Shown one piece after another: positions 1 to 5,491 of a DNA stretch of 5,491 nucleotides. Position 1 is the first letter of the stretch. Every line of letters starts with the position of its first letter. The stretch comes from Chloroflexota bacterium (GTDB lineage: Bacteria; Chloroflexota; Anaerolineae; UBA1429): assembly GCA_012513725.1 (NCBI GenBank), contig JAAZBQ010000108.1, forward strand, positions 1 to 5,491, read 5' to 3'. The position numbers and the translations under genes were made by a program. The notes under the pieces were generated by a model that was given only the letters and a program-made list of their open reading frames with translations, had not been told where the DNA came from and ran no database searches.

Positions 1-2
1 CC

Positions 3-872
3 ATGTTCGCTCGCCAGCATTACCTGAACTCCCGGGGCGGAGGGTTCCCGGTGCTGGAGGCGGTGCCCGCCGGCGAAAAGCCCGCGCAGCGCTTTGTGCC
101 GCTGCGGCGCACGGTCCTCTCCGGGGACGTCGTCGGCCCCCTGGCACACCTCACGCTCATCCAGGAGTTCGGCTACTCACGCGCCGACTATGCCCGGCCG
201 CTCGAGGCGCTCTACCGCTTTCCCCTTCCCGGCGACGCGGCGGTGACGGGCATCCGGGTGCGTTTCGGCGAGGTGGAGATCCACACCCGCTTGGAACCCC
301 GGGACGTCGCGGAAAAGGAGTACGAGCAGGCCCGTCAGGAGGGGCGGCAGGCCGCCCTGGCCACCCGCGAGTCGCCCGACGCCCTAACCCTGCGGGTGAC
401 CGGGCTGCGCCCCGACGAGGAGGTGCGGGTCGAGACCCGCTACGTGCAGTTGGCCCGCGCCGAGCGGGGCGGCTGGTCGCTCCGCGTTCCCCTCACCATG
501 GCCCCCCGGTACGTGCGCAGCGATGAGCTCACCGCCCGGCATGCCCAGGGGCAGCCACTGACCCTCCTCCGCGACCCGGGGCACCGCTTTGCGCTGGATC
601 TGGCGGTCCGAGGGGCAGAGGAGGTCACGAGCCGGACCCACTCCCTCGACGTGCGCCCCGCGGACGGCGCCGTGCGCGTTACTCTTGCGGGCGGCGAGGT
701 GCTTCCCGATCGGGATTGCGTCCTTGCCTGGGCCCCACCTCAGGCGGTCGACCGGCCGACCCTGACGCCCGACGTCTACGCCGAGCCCGAGGGGAGTGGG
801 TCTACCTCCTGGCGCAGATCGCGGCGCCAACCCGGGACGCGCAGGAGACGCAGCCGCTGGCCCGGGAGGTGA
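3..872 (+). CDS. VIT domain protein, N-terminal part of a frameshifted VIT/VWA protein
   Basis: This frame encodes a VIT (vault protein inter-alpha-trypsin) domain, a beta-rich module nearly always found N-terminal to a VWA domain and thought to mediate protein-protein contacts. VIT hallmarks cover about residues 30-152: the YRFPLPGDAAVTG block (71-83), the EKEYEQARQEGRQAAL block (104-119) and a following APRY motif (167-170). Homology-like sense continues to about residue 264 (AEPEG, bases 780-794). After that the frame gives Arg/Ser-rich nonsense and stops at 870-872, while the family-like continuation (EWVYLLAQIAAP) is in the -1 frame from 794. The last 25 or so residues are therefore probably not native. 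The ATG at 3 is the first visible start, but the gene may begin before the window because no ribosome binding site can be seen. No signal peptide is evident at this start. The VIT assignment is confident; the biological role is unknown. Confidence 0.85.
   Translation: MFARQHYLNSRGGGFPVLEAVPAGEKPAQRFVPLRRTVLSGDVVGPLAHLTLIQEFGYSRADYARPLEALYRFPLPGDAAVTGIRVRFGEVEIHTRLEPRDVAEKEYEQARQEGRQAALATRESPDALTLRVTGLRPDEEVRVETRYVQLARAERGGWSLRVPLTMAPRYVRSDELTARHAQGQPLTLLRDPGHRFALDLAVRGAEEVTSRTHSLDVRPADGAVRVTLAGGEVLPDRDCVLAWAPPQAVDRPTLTPDVYAEPEGSGSTSWRRSRRQPGTRRRRSRWPGR
789..796 (+). other. Frame break between VIT and VWA parts (GGGG run)
   Basis: Upstream sense reads GAG-GGG-AGT (789-797) and downstream sense reads GAG-TGG-GTC (794-802). 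One extra G in the run at 791-794 would give an unbroken AEPEGEWVYLLAQ reading. A missing G, by mutation or base-calling error, is the simplest explanation. A -1 slip on the GGG codon (792-794 re-read as 791-793) is formally possible. There is no canonical X-XXY-YYZ heptamer here: the preceding GAG would re-pair as CGA. Confidence 0.75.
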
Positions 873-2545
873 TCCTGCTCGTCGACCACTCGGGCTCCAT
901 GAAGGGCCCCAAGTGGGAGGCGGCCGACTGGGCGGTCCAGCGCTTCCTCGCCGACCTGCGGCCCGAGGATGCCTTTGGCCTGGGCGTCTTTCACAGCGAG
1001 ACGGCGTGGCTCTCCCGGGCGCTGCTCCCCGGCGACGCAGAACACGTGGGCCGGGCCAACGAGTTCCTGGACGGCGAAAAGACCTCGGGGGGCACGGAGC
1101 TCGGCGTGGCCCTCGAGCAGGCCCTGCGCACGCCGGCGGACGACGCCCGCCGCGCCCGGCACGTCCTCATCATCACCGATGCCCAGGTGAGCGACGCCGG
1201 GCGCCTCCTGCGCCTGGTGGACGAGGAGGCCGCCCGTCCGGAAGGCCGTCGGGTCAGCGTGCTGTGCATCGACGCGGCGCCGAACGATCTCCTGGCGCGC
1301 GAGTTGGCCCGCCGCGGCGGCGGCGTGGCGCGCTTTCTCACCAGCGACCCCGACGAGGAGGATATCGCCACGGTCCTCGACGAGGTGCTGGCCGAGTGGG
1401 CGGCGCCCCTCTGGGCCGACGTGCGCCTCGAGGTGGACCGGCCCTCCCTGCAGGTTGGCGACCGGCGATCGGCGCCCGCCGAGGAGGGGTGGAGCGCCGT
1501 GGACCTCGGCGCCCTGGCGGCCGGCAGCGTCCGATGGGTGGTCGGCCGCGCCCGTCGGGGCGAGGGTGGGCTCCGGCTCCGCCTGCGCGCTGCCGAGGGC
1601 GTGCTGGCGCGTGAGGACGTGACGCTGCCGGCGGAGGGCATCCCGGCGATTCAGGTACTCTTTGGCGCCGGCCGGATCGTGGATCTCGAGTACCTCGTGC
1701 ATTCTGGCCGAGATCGTGCGGCCGTCGCCGAGCACCTGCGTCGACTCGGCTACGACCCCGACGCCGTGCTGGGAAGCGCGTCGGGGCGACGTCCGATCTA
1801 TGCGGAGAACGTCCGCGCCGACGCCGAGGCGGCGTTGCGCGACCTCGTGATCCGCGAGTCGCTGGCGTACGGCCTGCCGAGCACAGAGACCGCCCTGATC
1901 GGGGTCCGCGAGGAGCGCGGCGAGCCGGTGGCCGGCACCGTGCCGGTGGCGAACGCGCTGCCCGCCGGATGGTCCGAGGAGTTTGTGCGCGGGGGGCCGG
2001 GCTTGGGGTACGCGCCGATGAACGTCGCGTCGTTCCTTCAGCGAGCAGAACCTCCCCGCACCCTGCAGGCTCGCGACGCAGGCGCACCGCTCGCCCGGAC
2101 CTCGCGGTCCGAGTTCGGCGGGCTGTTCTCCAGGCGACGGCGCGAGCGGGGCCCCACGCCCCCGGCGGCCAGCGAGGCGGTCGTCTATCGCGGTGCGCCG
2201 CGCGCGAGCGAGCAGGGCGGAGAGGTCGTTCTGTTCGACGGGGCGGCGGGAGATCCGGATGGACCGCTGCCCGCCGAGCTGGTGCTCTACTGGCTGGAGG
2301 CGCGGCTCCTCGAGGGCGCCGCGCCCGGGGCGCCGATCGACGAGGGCCTGGTCCTGCTCATCTATGTGCAGGATGCACCGCTGGAACGTGCCCGGGTGCG
2401 GCTGGCGGATCTCTTGCGCCATGGCGGGCGCCGGCCGCTGCACATCGCGTTGCGCTCGGGCGATCGCCTGCGGATCGTTCTCGAGGACGCCAACGGGGCG
2501 TGGGCCGGCGGCGGCCCGCCCCTCGAGTTGCGCCTGGGGTGGTAG
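794..2545 (+). CDS. VWA domain protein, C-terminal part of the frameshifted VIT/VWA protein
   Basis: This is the continuation of the VIT/VWA protein in the -1 frame; rejoined, the two parts would give about 847 residues. The VWA domain begins near 866 and carries a complete MIDAS metal site: DHSGS (884-898), the Thr of GGTEL (1094-1096) and the Asp of ITDA (1178-1180), where the family more often has TDG. It should therefore bind a divalent cation and act as an adhesion or assembly module. A conserved family helix follows at about 1805-1910 (RESLAYGLPSTETALIGV). Then come an Arg-rich linker (about 2100-2165) and a C-terminal region (about 2220-2540) that I do not recognise. Position 794 marks where coding sense enters this frame and is not a start codon. 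If translated separately, the best start is GTG at 869, overlapping the upstream TGA as GTGA, but that would begin right at the first VWA strand. The open frame extends up to an ATG at 716, but that stretch is out of frame with the VIT sense. The gene may be a pseudogene or carry a sequencing indel. Confidence 0.85.
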   Translation, partial: EWVYLLAQIAAPTRDAQETQPLAREVILLVDHSGSMKGPKWEAADWAVQRFLADLRPEDAFGLGVFHSETAWLSRALLPGDAEHVGRANEFLDGEKTSGGTELGVALEQALRTPADDARRARHVLIITDAQVSDAGRLLRLVDEEAARPEGRRVSVLCIDAAPNDLLARELARRGGGVARFLTSDPDEEDIATVLDEVLAEWAAPLWADVRLEVDRPSLQVGDRRSAPAEEGWSAVDLGALAAGSVRWVVGRARRGEGGLRLRLRAAEGVLAREDVTLPAEGIPAIQVLFGAGRIVDLEYLVHSGRDRAAVAEHLRRLGYDPDAVLGSASGRRPIYAENVRADAEAALRDLVIRESLAYGLPSTETALIGVREERGEPVAGTVPVANALPAGWSEEFVRGGPGLGYAPMNVASFLQRAEPPRTLQARDAGAPLARTSRSEFGGLFSRRRRERGPTPPAASEAVVYRGAPRASEQGGEVVLFDGAAGDPDGPLPAELVLYWLEARLLEGAAPGAPIDEGLVLLIYVQDAPLERARVRLADLLRHGGRRPLHIALRSGDRLRIVLEDANGAWAGGGPPLELRLGW

Positions 2546-2561
2546 TGGGCGTCAGGCGCCT

Positions 2562-2568
2562 GGAAGGA
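2562..2568 (+). promoter_or_regulatory. Ribosome binding site of the pyrophosphatase-like gene
   Basis: GGAAGGA lies 6 nt before the ATG at 2575. It supports that start over the much longer open frame, which runs back inside the VWA gene. Confidence 0.6.
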
Positions 2569-2574
2569 CGGGTC

Positions 2575-2949
2575 ATGGACGCATCGCGCTTCTGGCGGCA
2601 TCTGGACGAGTTGACGGCGTCGGCGCGTCTGGTCATCGACCGGCCCCGCGGCTCGACGCACCCGCGCTACCCCGAGTGGGTCTACCCGCTGGACTATGGC
2701 TACCTGGAGGGCACCACGGCGGCGGATGGCGGCGGGATCGATGTCTACCTGGGCAGCATCCGGCCGGCAGAGGTGGGCGGCGTCATCGTCTCCGTGGACC
2801 TGTTCAAGCGCGATGCGGAGATCAAGGTGCTGCTGGGCTGCACCGAGGAGGAGATGCAGGTGGCGCTGGGCAACCACAACGCCGCGTCGTTGGGGGCTAC
2901 GCTCGTGCGGCGCGGGGGCGGCGGAGGACGCTCACCCACGGGCTCCTGA
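2575..2949 (+). CDS. Short inorganic pyrophosphatase-like protein
   Basis: This 124-residue protein belongs to the soluble (family I) inorganic pyrophosphatase fold, but to a short variant that lacks much of the usual enzyme of about 175 residues. Family traits are VIDRPRGSTHPRYP (20-33), YPLDYGYLEGT (37-47), DGGGIDVYLG (51-60) and LFKRDAEIKVLLG (76-88). Aligned by eye to the E. coli enzyme, Tyr55, Asp65, Asp70 and Lys104 correspond to Y41, D51, D56 and K84. The catalytic Asp67 is replaced by G53, Asp102 looks like E82, and the segment carrying Lys29/Glu31 is missing. Metal binding and hydrolysis are therefore doubtful, although short proteins of this type are annotated as pyrophosphatases in other bacteria. 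The tail after LVRR is Gly-rich (GGGGG) and probably disordered. The gene starts 29 nt after the VWA stop with no promoter or terminator visible between, so co-transcription is likely. The start has a GGAAGGA site 6 nt upstream. The fold call is strong; the activity is uncertain. Confidence 0.85.
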   Translation: MDASRFWRHLDELTASARLVIDRPRGSTHPRYPEWVYPLDYGYLEGTTAADGGGIDVYLGSIRPAEVGGVIVSVDLFKRDAEIKVLLGCTEEEMQVALGNHNAASLGATLVRRGGGGGRSPTGS

Positions 2950-2957
2950 CATAGTGA

Positions 2958-2981
2958 GGGGTCGCCCCGGAGGGCGACCCC
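2958..2981. terminator. Hairpin terminator between convergent genes
   Basis: A perfect 10-bp GC-rich stem (GGGGTCGCCC, 2958-2967, with GGGCGACCCC, 2972-2981) encloses a CGGA tetraloop. It lies 8 nt after the pyrophosphatase-like stop and about 34 nt past the RRM gene stop on the other strand. Only TT follows on the plus strand and no T run on the minus strand, so it is weak as a classical intrinsic terminator. Its position suggests bidirectional termination or 3'-end protection. A second small hairpin, GCGTG-CAG-CACGC, sits at 2988-3000. Confidence 0.65.
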
Positions 2982-3015
2982 TTGACTGCGTGCAGCACGC
3001 CAGCAACCGGCTCGG

Positions 3016-3312
3016 CTACCAGCGGGTGCGGCTGCCACCAAAGCCCCCGCGGTCTTCGCGCGGCTGACGGGGGTTGGCCTCGGCCACGCGGATCTGGCGC
3101 CCGTCCAGATCCTGGCCGTTGAGGCCCTGAATGGCGGCCTGCGCCTGCTCGTCGGTGCCCATCTCCACGAAACCAAAGCCGCGGGGGCGGCCCGTCTCGC
3201 GGTCGGTGATGATGTTCACCCGGGTGACCTCGCCATAGGTGGCAAAGGCCTGCCTTAGCCCGTCCTCGGTGGTGTTGTAGCTCAGGTTGCCAACGTACAG
3301 ATTGTTGCCCAT
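3016..3312 (-). CDS. Single-RRM, glycine-tailed RNA-binding protein
   Basis: This 98-residue protein is one RNA recognition motif plus a short basic Gly/Arg-rich tail. RNP2 is LYVGNL (5-10) and RNP1 is RGFGFVEM (44-51). The aromatic residues that stack on RNA bases are present (Y6, F46, F48); position 8 of RNP1 is Met where Phe or Tyr is usual. The order beta-alpha-beta-beta-alpha-beta is complete, ending with LDGRQIRVAEA (69-79), and the tail is PRQPREDRGGFGGSRTRW. Size and layout match the small bacterial RRM proteins, such as cyanobacterial Rbp, that bind single-stranded RNA in the cytoplasm and are often cold-induced. The ATG at 3312 is chosen because RNP2 begins right after it and GAGGA sits 9 nt upstream. 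The open frame runs on to 3552, but that extension overlaps the hairpins of the leader and shows no domain. The gene has its own promoter and a long leader, which suggests post-transcriptional control. Confidence 0.93.
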   Translation of the reverse strand: MGNNLYVGNLSYNTTEDGLRQAFATYGEVTRVNIITDRETGRPRGFGFVEMGTDEQAQAAIQGLNGQDLDGRQIRVAEANPRQPREDRGGFGGSRTRW

Positions 3313-3321
3313 GTTCAGCGT

Positions 3322-3326
3322 TCCTC
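3322..3326 (-). promoter_or_regulatory. Ribosome binding site of the RRM gene
   Basis: GAGGA (minus strand) lies 9 nt before the ATG at 3312. It sits just outside the 7-bp stem 3331-3337/3359-3365 and decides the start against the upstream in-frame extension. Confidence 0.65.
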
Positions 3327-3479
3327 TTCTGGCCCGCGTAGCGAGGTGCAAGGTGCTTGCGGGCCCGTGCGGCTCATCGTGAGCCCAAGCGCTCCAGTGC
3401 CAGATTCCTCTTGCGACCGTGCGAGAGTCCGATGTAGCGAGAGTATGCGCTCCGTTACCCCTCCTGCCCGTGTTCTGTA

Positions 3480-3550
3480 GCCCTTGAAGGGACGGATATT
3501 CGATAACGAAAGCGCCCGGACTCGCAAGTCCGGGCACAGGCTTCAAGGGC
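3480..3550 (-). repeat. Nested inverted repeat in the RRM leader
   Basis: The outer arms GCCCTTGAAG (3480-3489) and CTTCAAGGGC (3541-3550) are perfect 10-bp complements. Inside, GCCCGGACT (3514-3522) and AGTCCGGGC (3527-3535) form a perfect 9-bp stem with a 4-base loop. Such a closed, branched shape is unlikely by chance and points to a functional RNA element rather than plain spacer. Confidence 0.7.
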
Positions 3551-3574
3551 ACTCTCTCGGAACCTCACGGCTCC

Positions 3575-3603
3575 AATATATCAAATCGCGCAGCGGGTGT
3601 CAA
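3575..3603 (-). promoter_or_regulatory. Near-consensus sigma70-type promoter for the RRM gene
   Basis: On the minus strand, a perfect -35 TTGACA (3603-3598) is followed by exactly 17 bp and then a -10 TATATT (3580-3575, 5 of 6 to consensus). TG lies one base upstream of the -10, so it is also an extended -10. The predicted start is a G near 3568. The -35 begins only 28 nt past the permease stop, so the promoter serves the RRM gene independently of the ABC genes. Confidence 0.85.
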
Positions 3604-3631
3604 TGGTCTGGCGACGTAACTTGACGCCCCA

Positions 3632-4510
3632 CTAGATGTAGTGTAGGCCCTGATCGCGCGCCGAGCGCTCGAGCAAGGCCACCGAGGCCTTGGCCAGCGC
3701 GCCAAAGACCACCAACTGCAGCACCAGCATCCCCCACTCCTGGGCCACCGGCACGATGGTACTGGTGCCCATCACATAGTGGCGGAGGAGATCCATGCCG
3801 TAGGTCTGCGGCAGGAGCGTCAGCCCGACGGCGCGCAGCGCGGCGGGCATGGCCTGCACCGGCACGAACATGCCCGTCAGCATCTGGAAGGCAAAGTTAA
3901 AGAACCCGAAGATGGCCGTGACCTGGCGATAGCGCAACACCAGTGCCCCAAAGAACGCCCCCAGTTGCACGAGAACCCCCACCGAGAGGAGGGTGCCCAG
4001 CAGCCCCAGCGCGAGGCCGCTGAGGGTCAGCGTCTCACGGGTGAACCACATCCCCACGGCGAACATCGGCACGAAAAAGATGGTCTCCTGGACGGCCAGC
4101 GCCGCGACGTTGCTCAGGATGTAGCCGTAGCGCGAAAAGGGGCAGGTGAAGGTATAGTCGATCTGACCGGTGCTCAGCTCGTTGCGGAACATCTCCGAGG
4201 CGCCCCACAACGCGACCCCCTGCCAGGCCTGATAGCCGACGCCCAGGACGGCGAACGATACATAGTTCGTGGTGCCCACCGTTCGCTGCAGGAGCTCGGT
4301 GTCAAAGACCAGGGCGAACATCAGCATCCCCAGGCCGAACAAGGCGCCCGACAAAAAGCTAAAGAAGAAGTTGACCTTGTACTGCTTGAGCGTGAGCCAG
4401 TTGCGCCACACGCTCATGTAGAACAGGCGGGTCGCACCGAGGGCTTCGCCGATCAGCCAGGTGCGCGCGGCCGCGGTCCGGCTGGCACGTGGTGTCGCCA
4501 TGCTAGTCAT
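3632..4510 (-). CDS. ABC-2 type transporter permease
   Basis: This 292-residue inner-membrane protein forms the transmembrane channel of an ABC exporter with the ATPase encoded just upstream. By eye there are six hydrophobic segments: about 46-69, 82-104, 129-154, 162-190, 197-218 and 257-280. The N-terminus is cytoplasmic and basic. The stretch before the third segment (SEMFRNELSTGQIDYTFTCPFSR, about 105-127) is the amphipathic coupling region typical of ABC-2 permeases, and TGMFVPVQAMP (212-222) fits the family's conserved loop after segment five. Six segments and about 290 residues suit a DrrB/NodJ-like permease working as a dimer. The start ATG at 4510 overlaps the ATPase stop as ATGACTAG, and GGAGG (4517-4521) lies 6 nt upstream, so translation is probably coupled. 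An ATG three codons later (4501) is less well spaced. No clear terminator follows the stop. The substrate is unknown: drug, lipid or polysaccharide export are all possible. Confidence 0.9.
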   Translation of the reverse strand: MTSMATPRASRTAAARTWLIGEALGATRLFYMSVWRNWLTLKQYKVNFFFSFLSGALFGLGMLMFALVFDTELLQRTVGTTNYVSFAVLGVGYQAWQGVALWGASEMFRNELSTGQIDYTFTCPFSRYGYILSNVAALAVQETIFFVPMFAVGMWFTRETLTLSGLALGLLGTLLSVGVLVQLGAFFGALVLRYRQVTAIFGFFNFAFQMLTGMFVPVQAMPAALRAVGLTLLPQTYGMDLLRHYVMGTSTIVPVAQEWGMLVLQLVVFGALAKASVALLERSARDQGLHYI

Positions 4511-5459
4511 GGTGTTCCTCCCCGTCGTTCTGCACCATCACGCTAAAGGCGTCCTCCAGAGAGGGCTCCACCATGCGGACCGAGGCGCGCACGTTGGCCT
4601 CGTCCAGCATGGCCACTACCTGGCGCAGCAGGGTGTAGCCGTCGTCGCCGTACAGGCGCAGGGAGCCGTTGTTCACCGCCTGGGAGGCGGCGCCGAGGGT
4701 CTGCAGGCGCTCGCGGAGCGGATGGTCGCTGCTCAACCCCACCTCGACGACCTCCTGCACCGTGACGGCATGGCGGAACTCGCCCGGCGTGCCGACAAAG
4801 CGCAGGCGCCCGCGGTTGATAAAGGCCAAGCGGCTGCAGAACTCTTCCGCCTCTCGCATGTTGTGGGTGGTGAGCAGGATGGTCATGCCGTGTTCGCGGG
4901 CGTGGCCGAGGACAAAATCCTTCACCCGGTCGGCCGTGACGGGGTCCAGGCTCTTGGAGGGTTCGTCCATAAAGACGATCCGCGGGCGGTGCAGGAGGGC
5001 GCGCATGACGATGACCAGCTGCTTCTGGCCGCCGGAGAGGGCCGAAAAGTGGGTGCCCAGTACGTCGGTGAACCCCACGCCCTCGGCGAGCTCGGCGACG
5101 CGCTCGCCCGCCACCTTGAGGGGGACGCCGCGTAGGGCGTGGGCAAAGTAGACGAGGTTCTCGCGCACCGTGAGGCGAAAGTACGCCGAGCGCTCCGAAT
5201 CTTGCCCGGCGTACCCGATGATGCGGCGCACGGCGTTCTCGTCGCGGCTCACGTCGTACCCGCCGACGGTGGCCTCGCCGCCGGTGGCGCGGAGGAGCGT
5301 GGCCAGGATGCGCACCAGCGTCGTTTTGCCGGCGCCGTTCGGGCCCAGCAGCCCGAACACCTCGCCTTCGTCTACTTCCAGGCTGACGCCATCGAGCGCC
5401 CGTACCACCTTTTGCGTGTGGTACTCTTTGACCAGGTGCGCACAACGAATGGCCGGCAT
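4503..5459 (-). CDS. ABC transporter ATP-binding protein (ABC-2 exporter)
   Basis: This 318-residue cytoplasmic ATPase powers the adjacent permease. All nucleotide-binding motifs are present: Walker A GPNGAGKTT (39-47), Q-loop Gln86, signature LSGGQKQ (141-147), Walker B IVFMDE (161-166, catalytic E166), D-loop SKSLD (168-172) and switch His199. The D-loop region reads SKSLDP where related exporters usually have TxGLDP. The roughly 100-residue C-terminal extension, with GTPGEF (223-228) and a closing PSLEDAF motif (299-305), is typical of the DrrA/CcmA-like subfamily that pairs with ABC-2 permeases. I chose the ATG at 5459 because AGGAGG (5465-5470) lies 5 nt upstream. A GTG at 5474 would add five residues but has poor spacing to any Shine-Dalgarno. 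The window ends 32 nt upstream, so the promoter and any preceding operon gene are out of view. Confidence 0.95.
   Translation of the reverse strand: MPAIRCAHLVKEYHTQKVVRALDGVSLEVDEGEVFGLLGPNGAGKTTLVRILATLLRATGGEATVGGYDVSRDENAVRRIIGYAGQDSERSAYFRLTVRENLVYFAHALRGVPLKVAGERVAELAEGVGFTDVLGTHFSALSGGQKQLVIVMRALLHRPRIVFMDEPSKSLDPVTADRVKDFVLGHAREHGMTILLTTHNMREAEEFCSRLAFINRGRLRFVGTPGEFRHAVTVQEVVEVGLSSDHPLRERLQTLGAASQAVNNGSLRLYGDDGYTLLRQVVAMLDEANVRASVRMVEPSLEDAFSVMVQNDGEEHHD
4517..4521 (-). promoter_or_regulatory. Ribosome binding site of the permease
   Basis: GGAGG on the minus strand lies 6 nt before the ATG at 4510, inside the 3' end of the ATPase gene. It supports the coupled start overlapping the ATPase stop. 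Confidence 0.75.
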
Positions 5460-5464
5460 CCAGA

Positions 5465-5470
5465 CCTCCT
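5465..5470 (-). promoter_or_regulatory. Ribosome binding site of the ABC ATPase
   Basis: A full AGGAGG on the minus strand lies 5 nt before the ATG at 5459. This favours that start over the GTG at 5474. Confidence 0.8.
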
Positions 5471-5491
5471 GCACCGCTCCTGTCCGGAAAC

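Larger units (their letters stand above)
3313..3568 (-). promoter_or_regulatory. Long structured 5' leader of the RRM gene
   Basis: About 256 nt separate the predicted transcription start (near 3568) from the RRM ATG. Reading 5' to 3' on the minus strand, the leader contains a 10-bp perfect inverted repeat (3541-3550 with 3480-3489) enclosing a 9-bp hairpin with TGCG loop (3535-3527/3522-3514). The enclosed hairpin is followed by GCTTTCGTT, which makes it terminator-like. Next is an 8-bp direct repeat, ACTCTCGC on the minus strand (3444-3437 and 3428-3421); its ACTCTC part could pair with GAGAGT near the 5' end (3556-3551). A 6-bp hairpin GGCTCA-CGA-TGAGCC (3385-3371) follows. The last is a 7-bp stem (3365-3359/3337-3331) ending just before the Shine-Dalgarno site. 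I do not recognise a known riboswitch class. It could be an RNA thermometer, a protein-binding autoregulatory leader, an attenuator, or a separate small RNA. This entry also covers the gene-free stretch from 3313 to 3631. Confidence 0.55.

Noticed and set aside
789..800. Programmed -1 ribosomal frameshift linking VIT and VWA
   Set aside because: Only the GGG codon can re-pair; the preceding GAG cannot, and there is no canonical heptamer. I know of no programmed shift in this family, so an indel is more likely.
776..2443. Long open frame on the minus strand opposite the VWA gene (555 codons)
   Set aside because: It is antisense to a well-supported VWA domain, of biased composition and without recognisable motifs. 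In GC-rich DNA such shadow frames are expected.
1969..2574. Upstream extension of the pyrophosphatase-like frame into the VWA gene
   Set aside because: It is out of frame with the VWA gene, is Arg/Ala/Gly-rich with no motif, and the ATG at 2575 has a ribosome binding site and matches the family N-terminus.
3315..3377. Possible 20-codon leader peptide ending 2 nt before the RRM ATG
   Set aside because: The TGA placement is suggestive, but there is no convincing Shine-Dalgarno before its ATG at 3377, and that ATG lies in the loop/stem of a hairpin. A longer version from TTG at 3527 starts inside another hairpin.
3313..3552. N-terminal extension of the RRM protein to 178 residues
   Set aside because: The added residues show no domain and lie over perfect RNA hairpins. 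The ATG at 3312 has its own ribosome binding site and the RRM begins immediately after it.
3779..5135. Plus-strand open frames opposite the ABC genes
   Set aside because: They are antisense to an ATPase with all catalytic motifs and a six-segment permease, and show no domain features.

Overview
The window is GC-rich bacterial chromosomal DNA with tightly packed genes, standard Shine-Dalgarno sites and one near-consensus sigma70-type promoter. The gene set is a VIT/VWA protein, a short pyrophosphatase-like protein, a glycine-tailed RRM protein and an ABC-2 exporter. It fits a GC-rich environmental bacterium; Chloroflexota would be a reasonable guess, but nothing here fixes the phylum. I see no phage, transposon, CRISPR, tRNA or rRNA sequence.

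Left part (3-2949, plus strand): a large VIT + VWA domain protein whose coding sense is split between two frames. The VIT part is read in one frame up to about 794. The VWA part and the C-terminal region continue in the -1 frame from 794 to 2545. The break falls on a GGGG run at 791-794, so one missing G (mutation or sequencing error) explains it best. A short inorganic-pyrophosphatase-like gene follows 29 nt later and is probably co-transcribed. A strong hairpin at 2958-2981 closes this unit.

Middle (3016-3631, minus strand): a 98-residue RNA-binding protein with one RRM, convergent with the pyrophosphatase-like gene and sharing its terminator region. It is preceded by an unusually good extended -10 promoter (3575-3603) and a predicted leader of about 256 nt holding several perfect stem-loops. 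This arrangement resembles long-leader, cold- or RNA-structure-controlled genes.

Right part (3632-5459, minus strand): a two-gene ABC-2 type exporter, ATPase then permease, with an 8-nt stop/start overlap that implies translational coupling. Its substrate cannot be read from the sequence.

No clearly new multi-gene system stands out. The points most worth a second look are the frame break in the VIT/VWA gene, the structured leader of the RRM gene, and the degenerate active site of the pyrophosphatase-like protein.
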